Notes: generated from the letters alone by a model not told the origin. DNA of 64,000 nt from Micromonospora ferruginea (GCF_013694245.2 NZ_CP059322.2:6455001-6519000), one strand, 5' to 3'; positions 1 through 7,459 are shown, counted from the stretch's first letter. Numbers and translations: made by a program.

Positions 1-362
1 GCGGCGCCACGCTGCTCGCCGGCGCCGACCGGAAGCTCGGCCGCTGCCCGACCTGCCCGTCGGACCTGGACGAGGAGCTGTACGAGCGGCTGCGCGAGTG
101 GCGGCAGCGGGTGGCCGGCGCGCAGAAGGTGCCGGCGTACGTGGTCTTCACCGACGCCACGCTCACCGCGTTGGCGGAGCGGAAGCCGGGACGCACCGAG
201 GACCTGGTCGCGATCGCCGGGATCGGGCCCCGGAAAGTGGGGCTTTACGGCGATACGGTGCTGGCCCTGGTGGCCGGGGCGACGGTGGACCAGGTTCTGC
301 CCGCAGAAAAGTTTCAAAATCTGGCCGTAAATCGTTTGCCCTCCCCCGAGGGCGAGGAATAG
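1..362 (+). CDS. uvrD2: UvrD2-type DNA helicase, C-terminal end with HRDC domain (partial)
   Basis: Only the last 119 codons lie in the window; the first complete codon is at position 3 and the TAG stop is at 360-362. The segment starts with a CPTCP Cys pair and then runs into a helical HRDC-like domain (from the stretch around RLREWR to near the end), including the signature-like run LVAIAGIGPRKVGLYGD. In actinobacteria this arrangement is typical of UvrD2, an SF1 3'-5' DNA helicase with a RecQ-like HRDC tail, acting in DNA repair. The helicase motor lies upstream of the window, so the call rests on the tail and on the neighbouring whiB7, which commonly follows uvrD2 in this phylum. Confidence 0.85.
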   Translation, partial: GATLLAGADRKLGRCPTCPSDLDEELYERLREWRQRVAGAQKVPAYVVFTDATLTALAERKPGRTEDLVAIAGIGPRKVGLYGDTVLALVAGATVDQVLPAEKFQNLAVNRLPSPEGEE

Positions 363-365
363 CCT
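328..365 (+). promoter_or_regulatory. Possible whiB7 promoter (weak)
   Basis: A/T-rich TAAATC directly precedes a TTTGCC that could serve as a -35 box, with a poor -10-like AATAGC about 17-18 nt downstream. WhiB7-dependent promoters are known to carry an A/T-rich stretch just before the -35. The -10 match is weak, so this is only a suggestion of where the leader transcript may begin, about 90 nt before the leader ORF. Confidence 0.25.
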
Positions 366-453
366 CAGGACACACCTCGAAGCGGCGCTGTTCTGGCTGC
401 TCACGGGGGATGAGTCCATGGTCGGCACGAGGAAGGTCAGGGAGGTGGCACCA

Positions 454-705
454 ATGGAGATCTACATCTACGAGCGTCCGGCGGCGATGCCAGCTGCCGG
501 CGTTCCCCTGTCGTCCGTCCGGGTGGCCCTTGCCGCTCGACCGTGGGCTCCGCAGGCGCACCAGGTCCAGGTTCAGGCCGAGCTGAACCTGACCGTCGCG
601 CCGATCAACGGGGTCGACGGGACCAGTGGCTTCACGGGCATGGGCATCGGCGCCAAGAAGCGCACTGATGTCCGCGGCGTTCCACCTCGAGGTAGACCGG
701 TCTGA
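454..705 (+). CDS. whiB7 leader ORF (uORF), 83 codons
   Basis: ATG at 454 has a good Shine-Dalgarno (GGAGG at 441-445, 8 nt spacing), better than the in-frame ATG at 418. The peptide begins MEIYIYERPAAMP and ends RGVPPRGRPV. It has no domain and I recognise no homologue by sequence. Its role is inferred from position: its last 12 codons cover the 5' arm of the antiterminator (671-693), and its stop (703-705) lies in the next small hairpin. Translation to the end would therefore block the antiterminator, while a stalled ribosome farther upstream would permit it. Leader ORFs controlling whiB7 by attenuation are known in mycobacteria and Streptomyces. The length here is unusually large for a leader peptide, so part of it could be a real small protein. 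Confidence 0.6.
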   Translation: MEIYIYERPAAMPAAGVPLSSVRVALAARPWAPQAHQVQVQAELNLTVAPINGVDGTSGFTGMGIGAKKRTDVRGVPPRGRPV

Positions 706-739
706 TCCACAGACCACCGGCTCACCTCGAGGCCGCGGA
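671..739 (+). promoter_or_regulatory. Antiterminator of the whiB7 leader
   Basis: TCCGCGG (671-677) is complementary to CCGCGGA (733-739), and CCTCGAGGT (685-693) is complementary to ACCTCGAGG (724-732). Between them a small hairpin GGTCTG/CAGACC (699-704, 710-715) closes the structure. The 3' halves (729-739) are exactly the 5' arm of the downstream terminator, so the two folds exclude each other. This is the layout expected for a transcription attenuator switched by ribosome position on the leader ORF. Confidence 0.75.
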
Positions 740-773
740 ACCCGCACACCGGGATCCGCGGCCTCAGTTTTTT
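729..773 (+). terminator. Intrinsic terminator (attenuator) before whiB7
   Basis: A perfect 11-bp stem, GAGGCCGCGGA at 729-739 with TCCGCGGCCTC at 755-765, encloses a 15-nt loop and is followed by AG and six T residues (768-773). It lies 64 nt before the whiB7 start, so it must end transcripts before the gene unless the alternative pairing forms. Confidence 0.9.
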
Positions 774-837
774 GTACCGCCGCCGTACGTCGGAAATGCG
801 ATCCACGAGATCGAAGTGAGAGAGAGGTGACCGGAGG

Positions 838-1203
838 ATGAGTCTGGCGTTGGCCCCACTCGACGTGAGCGTCGAGGTGGAGGCGAACCTGCCCTGCCGG
901 AAGTTCGACCCCGACCTGTGGTTCTCCGACTCGCCCGCCGAGCTCGAGCTGGCCAAGTCGCTCTGCGGGGACTGCCCGCTGCGCGTCGAGTGCCTGGCCG
1001 GGGCGGTGGAGCGAGCCGAGCCCTGGGGCGTCTGGGGCGGCGAGATCTTCGAGCGTGGCGCGGTCGTCCCGCGTAAGCGGCCCCGTGGCCGTCCGCGTAA
1101 GGAGGACCTCGCCCGCGACGCGCAGCTCCGGGTCGAGGCGGAGGCGCGACTGGCGGCCAGCGGGCTGTCCGAGTCGCGTAGCGCCGTCCGGCTGGCAGCC
1201 TGA
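838..1203 (+). CDS. whiB7: WhiB7 transcriptional regulator (antibiotic resistance)
   Basis: A 121-residue WhiB-family protein. The four [4Fe-4S] cysteines are C20, C43, C46 and C52 (C-x22-C-x2-C-x5-C), followed by the GVWGG turn (64-68) and a C-terminal AT-hook RGRPR (83-87), which is the mark of the WhiB7 subfamily. Known WhiB7/WblC proteins bind the principal sigma factor and A/T-rich DNA just upstream of -35 boxes and activate intrinsic antibiotic resistance genes, including their own. ATG at 838 is preceded by AGAGAGGTG at suitable spacing. Control by leader attenuation is strongly suggested by the structures at 671-773. Confidence 0.95.
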   Translation: MSLALAPLDVSVEVEANLPCRKFDPDLWFSDSPAELELAKSLCGDCPLRVECLAGAVERAEPWGVWGGEIFERGAVVPRKRPRGRPRKEDLARDAQLRVEAEARLAASGLSESRSAVRLAA

Positions 1204-1270
1204 CACACCTACGTTCCACGACCGACCGATGCCGGTGTCCCTCCACCGGCCGACCTGAGAAGAGAAACCG

Positions 1271-1447
1271 ATGCTGCACCTGCCGAACGGAACCGAGATG
1301 CAACTACTCCACGAAGCGTTGTCGAGGGCTCGAATGCCCCGGCCTCAGGCCGGTCGCACCACCACGAGCACTGAGGCAACCCGTTCCGCCCGTACCGTAG
1401 CCATGCGGGGTCGGGGCCAGTCGGCCCGCGACCTGGGCGTTCTCTAG
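1271..1447 (+). CDS. Small hypothetical protein downstream of whiB7 (58 aa)
   Basis: An ATG ORF of 58 codons begins 67 nt after whiB7 and ends just before a strong terminator. A purine-rich GAGAAGAGAAA precedes the ATG. The peptide starts MLHLPNGTEMQLLHEALSRA and has an amphipathic N-terminal helix followed by an Arg/Thr-rich tail; no membrane segment or cysteines are present. It may be co-transcribed with whiB7. I do not recognise a function. The helical N-terminus resembles short actinobacterial proteins I have seen near regulators, but that is memory rather than evidence. Confidence 0.55.
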   Translation: MLHLPNGTEMQLLHEALSRARMPRPQAGRTTTSTEATRSARTVAMRGRGQSARDLGVL

Positions 1448-1461
1448 ATCGACAAATGAGG

Positions 1462-1493
1462 AAGGGGCGGTGACCGGATGGTCACCGCCCCTT
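1462..1493. terminator. Bidirectional terminator between whiB7 unit and ABC1 kinase gene
   Basis: AAGGGGCGGTGACC (1462-1475) and GGTCACCGCCCCTT (1480-1493) form a perfect 14-bp stem with a 4-nt GGAT loop. It sits between convergent genes and carries A/T ends on both sides. Confidence 0.85.
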
Positions 1494-1508
1494 CGGCGTG
1501 CTCCGTGC

Positions 1509-2855
1509 TCAGGCCACCGGGGCGAACCCGGGCAGCCAGCGCTCCAGGATCGACCGGTAGGACGCCTTCGCCTCCAACTGGCAGAGCACCCCGATCGACC
1601 CCAGCGTCACCCGGTGGATCATCAGGTAGGACGGCGGCAGGTTGAGCTGCCGGCTGAGCTGGTAGGCGGCCGAGCGGGGGCTGGCCAGCCGGGCCGCCTC
1701 GGCCCGCAGCCAGGCCCGGGTGAACCGGAACTCGTCGGCCGCGATCGGCTCCAGCATCGGGCGGAGGAAGTCGAGCACCGCCGGGGCGTCGATCGACTCG
1801 TTGCGGCCGACGAAGCCTTCGTCGCGCAGCCCGTCCACCACGCCGTCGGCGTCGCCCCGCAGGGCGAGCGCGGCGATCCGGCCGATCGGCTCCGGCGTGC
1901 CCTCCGGCATGCGGGCCACCGCGCCGAAGTCGATCACGCCGAGCCGGCCGTCGGGCAGCAGCCGGAAGTTGCCCGGGTGCGGGTCGGCGTGCAGCAGCCC
2001 GGCCCGCTCCGGCGCGGAGAGGTGCAGCTCGGCCATCAGCCGCCCGGCCTCGTTCCGCTGCTCCTCGGTGCCCTCCCGGATGATCTCGGAGAGCGGGATG
2101 CCCTCGACCCACTCGGTGATCAGCACCCGGGGCGCGGCGTCGAGGACCTCCGGGATGAAGATGTCCGGGTCGTCGGCGTACGCGGCGTGGAACGTCCGCT
2201 GCGACTCGGCCTCCAGCTCGTAGTCCAGCTCCTCGGTGATCCGCTCGCGCAGCTCGGCCAGGAGCGGCTTGACGTCCAGCCCCGGCTGGATGGCGCGGAA
2301 CATGCCGCCCAGGCGGGAGAGCTGCTTGAGGTCGGCGAGCAGGGCGTCACCGGCCCCCGGGTACTGGATCTTCACGGCGACGTCCCGGTGCCGCGGGCCG
2401 CCGTTCGGCCCGTAGCCCGGGTCGCGCCACACCGCCCGGTGCACCTGGCCGATGCTCGCCGCGGCGGCCGGGACGTCGTCGAAGGAGACGAACCGGTCCC
2501 GCCATTCCGGCCCGAGCTGCTCGGCGAGCACCTTGTGCACGGTCGCCACCGGCAGCGGCGGGGCGGCCTCCTGGAGCTTGGTGAGCGCCTGCCGGTAGGG
2601 CGCGGCGATCTCGTCGGGCAGCGCCGCCTCGAACACCGACAGGGCCTGACCGAACTTCATCGCCCCGCCCTTGAGCTGCCCGAGGACGCTGAACAACTGC
2701 TCGGCGGTGCGCTGCTGGATCTCGGCGGAGATGACGTCGGACGCGAGCCCGGTGACCCGCTTCCCCATGCCGAGGACGGTTCGACCGGCGAATCCGAGCG
2801 GCAGGGCGGCGAGTTTGGCGGTGCGGGACACGGCCCGCCGCGGGATGTCGGTCAC
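1509..2855 (-). CDS. ABC1/AarF/UbiB-family atypical protein kinase
   Basis: A 448-residue protein from GTG 2855. The ABC1 signatures are present: the KFGQ motif (67-70) in the N-terminal extension, an Ala-rich nucleotide loop AAASIGQ (131-137), VAVKIQYP with the ATP-contacting Lys162, ELDYELEA (209-216), HADPHPGN (289-296) and DFG (309-311). Characterised relatives (UbiB/COQ8) are ATPases that support isoprenoid quinone synthesis; actinobacterial members are mostly uncharacterised. There is no membrane segment of note. The gene starts 10 nt after the stop of the E1-like gene, so the two are probably one operon. The GTG was chosen because no in-frame start lies between that stop and it. Confidence 0.9.
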   Translation of the reverse strand: MTDIPRRAVSRTAKLAALPLGFAGRTVLGMGKRVTGLASDVISAEIQQRTAEQLFSVLGQLKGGAMKFGQALSVFEAALPDEIAAPYRQALTKLQEAAPPLPVATVHKVLAEQLGPEWRDRFVSFDDVPAAAASIGQVHRAVWRDPGYGPNGGPRHRDVAVKIQYPGAGDALLADLKQLSRLGGMFRAIQPGLDVKPLLAELRERITEELDYELEAESQRTFHAAYADDPDIFIPEVLDAAPRVLITEWVEGIPLSEIIREGTEEQRNEAGRLMAELHLSAPERAGLLHADPHPGNFRLLPDGRLGVIDFGAVARMPEGTPEPIGRIAALALRGDADGVVDGLRDEGFVGRNESIDAPAVLDFLRPMLEPIAADEFRFTRAWLRAEAARLASPRSAAYQLSRQLNLPPSYLMIHRVTLGSIGVLCQLEAKASYRSILERWLPGFAPVA

Positions 2856-2865
2856 CCGACCATTG

Positions 2866-3978
2866 TTACCGACGCGAGGGTCCCGCTGCTGCCGTGCGGC
2901 CGGGAGCGGGCGCGGCCGACCGGATCGGGCGACGCCCGCAGCAGCCGCACGAGGGGTGCGGGGACCACCGGCGTCGCCGGAGGTGGCCGGCGCCCCGAAC
3001 CTCCACCGCCGAGCCGAGCGTCTCCGGGGTGCCGCCGTCCACCTGGACCAGCGCCTCGGCCGCCGCGAGGGCCGCCGCGGCGAGCCGGGTGGTGGCCGTG
3101 CAGGCCGGTTCACCGCCGTCGGCCGCGAGCTGGGCGGCGAGCGCCGGCCAGTCCGCGTCCCGGTCGCCCCGGTGCAGGTCGAGGCAGCGCAGGCAGGGGC
3201 CGGTGGGCGGGCGGACCAGCGGCCCGACCACCGGCACCCCGCCGCGCAGGTCGAGCAGCAGGTGGGGCTGTCGGCGGCGGGCGTAGCCGGCGGCGAGCAG
3301 CTCGGCCGGGCGGCCCACGCCGAGCTGCACCACCAGGTCGGGCCGGGCGGACCGGAGCGGACCGGTGGCCGTGCCCGGCGCGCACCGGTCCAGCGCCGCA
3401 CGCACCGCCGGGGCCAGCGGCCGGCCCAGCTCCGCGCCGGACAGGCCGGTCCCGACCAGGTCGCCGGCTCGCACCGGGCCGGTCAGGTCGGGTACGACGT
3501 GCCCGATCCCGGCCTGGGCCAGCGCGACGGCGACCGCCGCGCCGAGCCGGCCCGAGCCGGTGACCAGCACCCGGGCGCTGCGGCGGCGGCGCAGCAGCCG
3601 GGCCGGCGTGCCGGGCAGGTGCCCGGTGGCCAGGGCCAGGGCGTCGGCCTCCGCAACCAGTCGGGCCCGGAGCGGTCCGGCGAGGTCGCGCGGGAGCAGC
3701 GTCTGCGCCGGTACGAGCAGACCGGCGCCCCGGAGCGCGTCGAGCAGGGCCCGCGCCTCGTCCGGCGGGACCCGGGCGGCGCGGGCCGCGGCCAGCACGG
3801 CTCGCTCGCTGCGGGTGCCGTCGAGCAGGTCGAGCAGGTGGGTGGTGCCCGGGGTGGAGACCTCCAGCAGCACCGCCGGCCCGGGTTCCACGCCGAGCTG
3901 GAGGGTGCGCCGGTCGCGCCACAGGCGGGTGAGGCCGGGCAGCAGGGTGGGACGGATGAGCGGCGTCGGCTTGGTCAC
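2866..3978 (-). CDS. E1-like (ThiF/bacteriocin cyclodehydratase-type) zinc protein
   Basis: About 370 residues from GTG 3978; in-frame starts upstream to 4080 are possible. A central nucleotide-binding loop VTGSGRLG (139-146) and two Cys clusters, CLRC (262-265) and CGCC (344-347), fit the zinc-binding, E1-like fold used by ThiF and by the docking/cyclodehydratase proteins of azole peptide pathways. The N-terminal 90 residues look like a winged-helix peptide-recognition region (LLDLLDGTRSE followed by helices). No azole/TOMM precursor, dehydrogenase or YcaO gene is nearby, so a role in a peptide natural product is not supported here. Its coupling to an ABC1 kinase is the informative context. 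Function unknown. Confidence 0.7.
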   Translation of the reverse strand: MTKPTPLIRPTLLPGLTRLWRDRRTLQLGVEPGPAVLLEVSTPGTTHLLDLLDGTRSERAVLAAARAARVPPDEARALLDALRGAGLLVPAQTLLPRDLAGPLRARLVAEADALALATGHLPGTPARLLRRRRSARVLVTGSGRLGAAVAVALAQAGIGHVVPDLTGPVRAGDLVGTGLSGAELGRPLAPAVRAALDRCAPGTATGPLRSARPDLVVQLGVGRPAELLAAGYARRRQPHLLLDLRGGVPVVGPLVRPPTGPCLRCLDLHRGDRDADWPALAAQLAADGGEPACTATTRLAAAALAAAEALVQVDGGTPETLGSAVEVRGAGHLRRRRWSPHPSCGCCGRRPIRSAAPAPGRTAAAGPSRR

Positions 3979-4110
3979 ACCACGAATGGTGACCGCTTCC
4001 GCGCGCTCCGTCGTTCGTTGTCCACAGGCGCGGCGCGCCATGGCCAGCGTTGTCCACAGCACATCGCCGGTTTTCCACAACCGGCGGGTAACCGTGTCGG
4101 ATCCGCGACG

Positions 4111-4141
4111 GGGGAGGGGCGGCCGACAGCCACCCCTCCCC
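4111..4141. terminator. Terminator-like hairpin downstream of the DUF5679 gene
   Basis: GGGGAGGGGCGGC (4111-4123) pairs with GCCACCCCTCCCC (4129-4141) through 12 bp with one mismatch and a 5-nt loop. It begins 19 nt beyond the DUF5679 stop and lies upstream of the E1-like gene. There is no T tract. Confidence 0.55.
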
Positions 4142-4159
4142 CGAACGAACCCGGACGGG

Positions 4160-4327
4160 TCAGACCTTGGCCTTGCCCAGGATGCGGTTCACTGTTGTGC
4201 CGCACACCGGGCACTTGCCCTTGGCCATGTTCATGCCGGTCTTCGAGACCTCCACGTGCCCCTCGAAGTCCCGCTTCTCCTTGCACTTGACGCAGTAACC
4301 GTTGTAGGTCTGGGCCTGGTCGGCCAC
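4160..4327 (-). CDS. DUF5679 small zinc-ribbon protein (55 aa)
   Basis: GTG at 4327 has an excellent Shine-Dalgarno (GAGGAGG) a few bases upstream. The 55-residue product has two knuckles, CVKC (12-15) and CPVC (39-42), in a Lys-rich frame ending NRILGKAKV. This matches the DUF5679 family, small single-domain zinc ribbons conserved in actinobacteria and of unknown function. It is monocistronic here or leads into the E1-like/ABC1 pair; a hairpin lies between. The gene is short enough to be missed by ordinary ORF cut-offs. Confidence 0.85.
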   Translation of the reverse strand: MADQAQTYNGYCVKCKEKRDFEGHVEVSKTGMNMAKGKCPVCGTTVNRILGKAKV

Positions 4328-4800
4328 GGTAGCCTCCTCGTCTCGTCCGCCGGAGGTGCCCGGCGGGTCTCCCTGCGGCGGGCCACGCGTGACGCCGGCG
4401 CCGGGGGTTCTCCGCGATCAGTCACCTGATCGTGGTTGGCGGACCCTACCCAGGTATGGGCGGTTCCATGTCAGCTGCACGCCGACTCTGTGAGCAAGTC
4501 GACGGCAAGAGTGTGCACGCCGAGTAACGTCTGATAAGTCAGTTTCGCGAGGACACGCCGGTTAAATGCGCTCAGCTCCCCTTCGCGCGACCCCCGAGCC
4601 GACGACTCGGCGTAGATCATTTAACGTGGGGAGCGACCGGTTGGTGATGGTCAACTACCGCCGCAAAGAAATTTTTCGGGACTCCTTACCATCAACTGTC
4701 ATTTTCCGGGCGCGTGTCGTCGGGTTGACTCTTGCGGACTCCTGGTCAGTACGCATTACCTTTCCTTCGTGACAGTCAACCGAGGCTGCGCGGCGCGGTA
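4328..4800. other. Gene-poor, comparatively A/T-rich regulatory stretch
   Basis: No convincing gene. The half nearer 4800 is clearly less GC-rich than its surroundings. It contains an 8-bp perfect inverted repeat GTTAAATG (4561-4568) / CATTTAAC (4618-4625) enclosing CCGAG/CTCGG (4594-4598, 4606-4610), and a 7-bp inverted repeat GTTGACT (4724-4730) / AGTCAAC (4774-4780) close to the metallopeptidase start. A short open frame at 4566-4772 has no credible start signal or protein features. The content suggests promoters for both flanking genes and possibly a structured leader. Confidence 0.5.
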
Positions 4801-5319
4801 ATGGCCGTGGCGCGGAAGCCGGTCGTCGAGGTGCGGCGCAGTCAGCGTCGGCGACGCACGGTGTCCGCGTACCGGGACGGTGAGCGCGTGGTCGTGCTCA
4901 TCCCGGACCAGTTCTCCCGCGCCGAGGAGAGCGAGTGGGTCGACCGGATGCTGGCCCGGTTGGCCGCCCGGGAGGGTCGCTTCGCCCGCTCGGACGCCGA
5001 GCTGCTCGCCCGGGCCTGCCGCCTGATCGCGCTCTACCTGCCGGAGCACGGGTCGGCCGCCGAGCCGGCGAGCGTGCGCTGGGTGACCAACCAGAACGGC
5101 CGCTGGGGCTCCTGCACCCCGGCCGACCGCACCATCCGCATCTCCCACCGGATCCAGGACATGCCCGACTGGGTGATCGACTACGTCCTCCTCCACGAGT
5201 TGGCGCACCTGATCGTTCCCAGTCACAACACCGCGTTCTGGTCCCTGGTCGCCCGCTACCCGAAGTCCGAGCGGGCCCGCGGCTACCTGGAGGGCGTAGC
5301 CGCCACCGCCAGCATCTGA
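4801..5319 (+). CDS. YgjP/SprT-like M48-type zinc metallopeptidase
   Basis: 172 residues from ATG 4801. The zinc motif HELAH (132-136) is followed by a third ligand candidate H142 in SHN, and RWGSC (101-105) is the conserved DUF45/YgjP element. Family members are small soluble metallopeptidases; a bacterial substrate is not established. An in-frame upstream ATG at 4732 would add 23 residues of unconvincing sequence and lies within the inverted-repeat region, so 4801 is preferred. The gene is divergent from the DUF5679 gene across an A/T-richer intergenic stretch. Confidence 0.85.
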   Translation: MAVARKPVVEVRRSQRRRRTVSAYRDGERVVVLIPDQFSRAEESEWVDRMLARLAAREGRFARSDAELLARACRLIALYLPEHGSAAEPASVRWVTNQNGRWGSCTPADRTIRISHRIQDMPDWVIDYVLLHELAHLIVPSHNTAFWSLVARYPKSERARGYLEGVAATASI

Positions 5320-5350
5320 CCCGGTTCCCTCCCCTCCCCCGCCCCGCCTC

Positions 5351-5411
5351 GTCGATCATGAAGTTGGCCGCGCGTCTCGCCCCTTTTGTCGCCGCCAACC
5401 TCATGGTCAAC
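5351..5411. repeat. Degenerate GATC-arm hairpin repeat
   Basis: GTCGATCATGAAGTTGGC (5351-5368) faces GCCAACCTCATGGTCAAC (5394-5411); 15 of 18 positions pair. The same arm sequence recurs almost perfectly at 42035-42095, so this is a decayed copy of a dispersed hairpin element. Confidence 0.7.
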
Positions 5412-5455
5412 CGCTGAGTGGGGCCCGCGTGGGGTGGTGGGGTTAGGGTCGGCGG

Positions 5456-6058
5456 ATGGTCCGACGTGTGGTGGTGGCGTTGCTCGGTCCGGTGGTCTGG
5501 GCGCCGCCCGGGATCGACCCGGCGCGGTGGCGGACCGCCCTCGCCGAGGACGTGGTTGACCTGCTGGCCACGCTGAACGAGGTGGAGACCGCGGTGGCGG
5601 TCACGCCGGCCGACCGGTGGCTGGCCGACGCGGTGGTCTGGCCCGGCACCACCGTGTACGAGGTGCCGGAACCCACCCCGAACGCGGTCCTCGCCGCGCT
5701 CGCCGGTTACGACCAGGCGGCCGTGGTCGCCGCCGACGCGCCCGACGTGCCCGGGCTGACGCTCGGCAAGCTGCTCCGGCCGCTGTCCAGCCGCCCGGTG
5801 GCGGTCGCCCCGGTCGAGGGGGCCGGGCCGGGCCTGCTCGGGGTGGCCGCGCGGCTGCCCGTACCGCAGTGGCTGCCGGCGCTCGACCTCGACACGACCG
5901 CGCCGGCCGAGGTGCGGGCCGCGGCGCCCCGGCCCGGCGACGTGGCGGTCACCGCCGGTTGGCGGCGCCTGCGCGGCCCGGCCGACCTCGGCGCCCTCGA
6001 CCCGGCCTTCGAGGGCTGGGACGCGACCCGGGCGCTGCTCTCCGGCCACCCCGGCTGA
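5456..6058 (+). CDS. Hypothetical protein, possibly nucleotide-diphospho-sugar transferase-like
   Basis: 200 residues from ATG 5456. The pattern of a hydrophobic N-terminal strand, AVVAADAPDVPG (around 90-101) and AVAPVEGAGPGLLGVAARLP (around 115-134) resembles the MobA/DUF2064 fold, where a D-x-P element and a late G-rich loop hold a nucleotide sugar. The classical N-terminal G-x-G-x-R signature is not seen, so activity is doubtful. There is no signal peptide or membrane segment. It converges on the metalloprotease-like gene with only 15 nt between stops. Confidence 0.6.
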   Translation: MVRRVVVALLGPVVWAPPGIDPARWRTALAEDVVDLLATLNEVETAVAVTPADRWLADAVVWPGTTVYEVPEPTPNAVLAALAGYDQAAVVAADAPDVPGLTLGKLLRPLSSRPVAVAPVEGAGPGLLGVAARLPVPQWLPALDLDTTAPAEVRAAAPRPGDVAVTAGWRRLRGPADLGALDPAFEGWDATRALLSGHPG

Positions 6059-6073
6059 CCAGCGCGTCCGGCG

Positions 6074-7345
6074 TCAGGACTTGCCGTCGTCCTCGCCCGG
6101 GGTCGGCTCCTCCGGTCCGCCGGGCGCGGAGAAGTCGAAGTTCGCCAGCTCGTCGTCCAGATCGGTGGAGGTCGCCGCGAACGCCTCGGGGGCGGCGAAG
6201 TCGTCGTCGGACGGGAGCAGGTCGGGGTGGCCCCACACCGCGTCCCGCCCGGCGATGCCGCGCTGCTCGGTCAGCGCCGCCCAGAGCACGGTCGCCTCGC
6301 GCAGCCGGCGCGGCCGCAGTTCGAGCCCGACCAGGGCGGCGAACGTCTGCTCGGCCGGGCCGCCGGCGGCCCGGCGGCGGCGGAACGCCTCGCCGAGGCT
6401 CACCACGTTGGGCAGGCGGTCGCCGGCGGCGCTGTCCACCACGTGGCAGACCCAGCCCTCGACCAGGGCGAGGACGGTCTCCAGCCGGGCCAGCGAGGCC
6501 TTCTGCGCCGGGGTGTCCTCGGGAGTGAAGATGCCCTCCAGGGCGATCGCCTGCATCGACTCCGGGTCGGTCGGGTCGACCCGGCCCATCGCCTCCTCGA
6601 TCGCCTCCCGGTTGACCCGGATGCCGGCGGCGTAGTTCTCCACCGCGGTGAGCACGTGCCCGCGCAGCCACGGCACGTGCTGGAAGAGCCGCTGGTGGGC
6701 GGCCTCGCGCAGGGCCACGTAGAGGCGGACCTCGTCCTCCGGCAGCTCCAGGCCCTCGCCGTACGCCTTGATGTTGGCGGGGATGAGCGCGGCGGCGCCG
6801 GCGGGCCCCAGCGGCAGGCCGATGTCACCGGCGGAGAGCACCTCGGCGGCGAGCGAGCCGAGCGCCTGGCCGAGCTGACCGCCGAAGAGCGCGCCGCCCA
6901 ACGTGGCGACCATCGACTGCATCGGGCCGAGCTGGGCACGTGCCTCCGGCGGCACCAGGTCGCCCATCGCGCCGACCATCCGGCTGGCCACCGGGTCGCA
7001 CAGCTTGCGCCACACGTCGAGCGTCTTGAAGATCCACTCGTTGCGGTTCCAGGCGACCGAGGAGTGGATGCCGGAGGGCCACGAGGTCGCCGGTTCCAGC
7101 CAGAGGTCGGCGATCCGGAGCGCCTCCTCCACCGCGTTGCGTTCGAACGGCGAGACCGCCGGGTCGCCGGCGGCGGCGAGCTGGCTCGCCGCGACCTGCC
7201 GGGCGAGGTCCCAGTTGACCGGCCCGCTGCCCGGCGCGGACAGCAGGTGCTGCAACTGCGACATGAACTGCTGCATCTGCGCGGGATCGTTGGGGTCTGG
7301 TGGTTGACCACCCGGGAGCGCGAAGCCGAACGGAATATCAGGCAC
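6074..7345 (-). CDS. Zinc-dependent metalloprotease-like protein (DUF2342 family)
   Basis: 423 residues from GTG 7345, the only reasonable start (open sequence continues upstream but overlaps the divergent protease gene). REAAHQRLFQHVPWL (213-227) is the diagnostic motif of the DUF2342 family of putative zinc-dependent hydrolases, in some databases listed as F420-biosynthesis associated. The N-terminus is Pro/Gln-rich, the middle helical, and the C-terminus acidic (DDELANFDF, then E/D/P-rich). Substrate unknown. Its divergent neighbour is a Lon-like PDZ protease, a pairing common in actinobacteria. Confidence 0.85.
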   Translation of the reverse strand: MPDIPFGFALPGGQPPDPNDPAQMQQFMSQLQHLLSAPGSGPVNWDLARQVAASQLAAAGDPAVSPFERNAVEEALRIADLWLEPATSWPSGIHSSVAWNRNEWIFKTLDVWRKLCDPVASRMVGAMGDLVPPEARAQLGPMQSMVATLGGALFGGQLGQALGSLAAEVLSAGDIGLPLGPAGAAALIPANIKAYGEGLELPEDEVRLYVALREAAHQRLFQHVPWLRGHVLTAVENYAAGIRVNREAIEEAMGRVDPTDPESMQAIALEGIFTPEDTPAQKASLARLETVLALVEGWVCHVVDSAAGDRLPNVVSLGEAFRRRRAAGGPAEQTFAALVGLELRPRRLREATVLWAALTEQRGIAGRDAVWGHPDLLPSDDDFAAPEAFAATSTDLDDELANFDFSAPGGPEEPTPGEDDGKS

Positions 7346-7459
7346 GACCTCTACGGTACGCGGGCCCCGCCGCAGGTCGTGCCGTCGGCGTTGCGCTGAG
7401 GGCGAAGTCCGTCGGTCACCGCGCCGGACGGCGGGGCTCGGATCGGTACGCTCTGGCGC

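Noticed and set aside
2866..4080. Azole/TOMM peptide biosynthesis cluster suggested by the cyclodehydratase-like protein
   Set aside because: No precursor peptide, YcaO, dehydrogenase, protease or exporter gene is adjacent; the E1-like gene is paired with an ABC1 kinase instead.
4566..4772. 68-codon open frame in the A/T-richer region
   Set aside because: No Shine-Dalgarno, no recognisable protein features, and it overlaps inverted repeats more likely to be regulatory.
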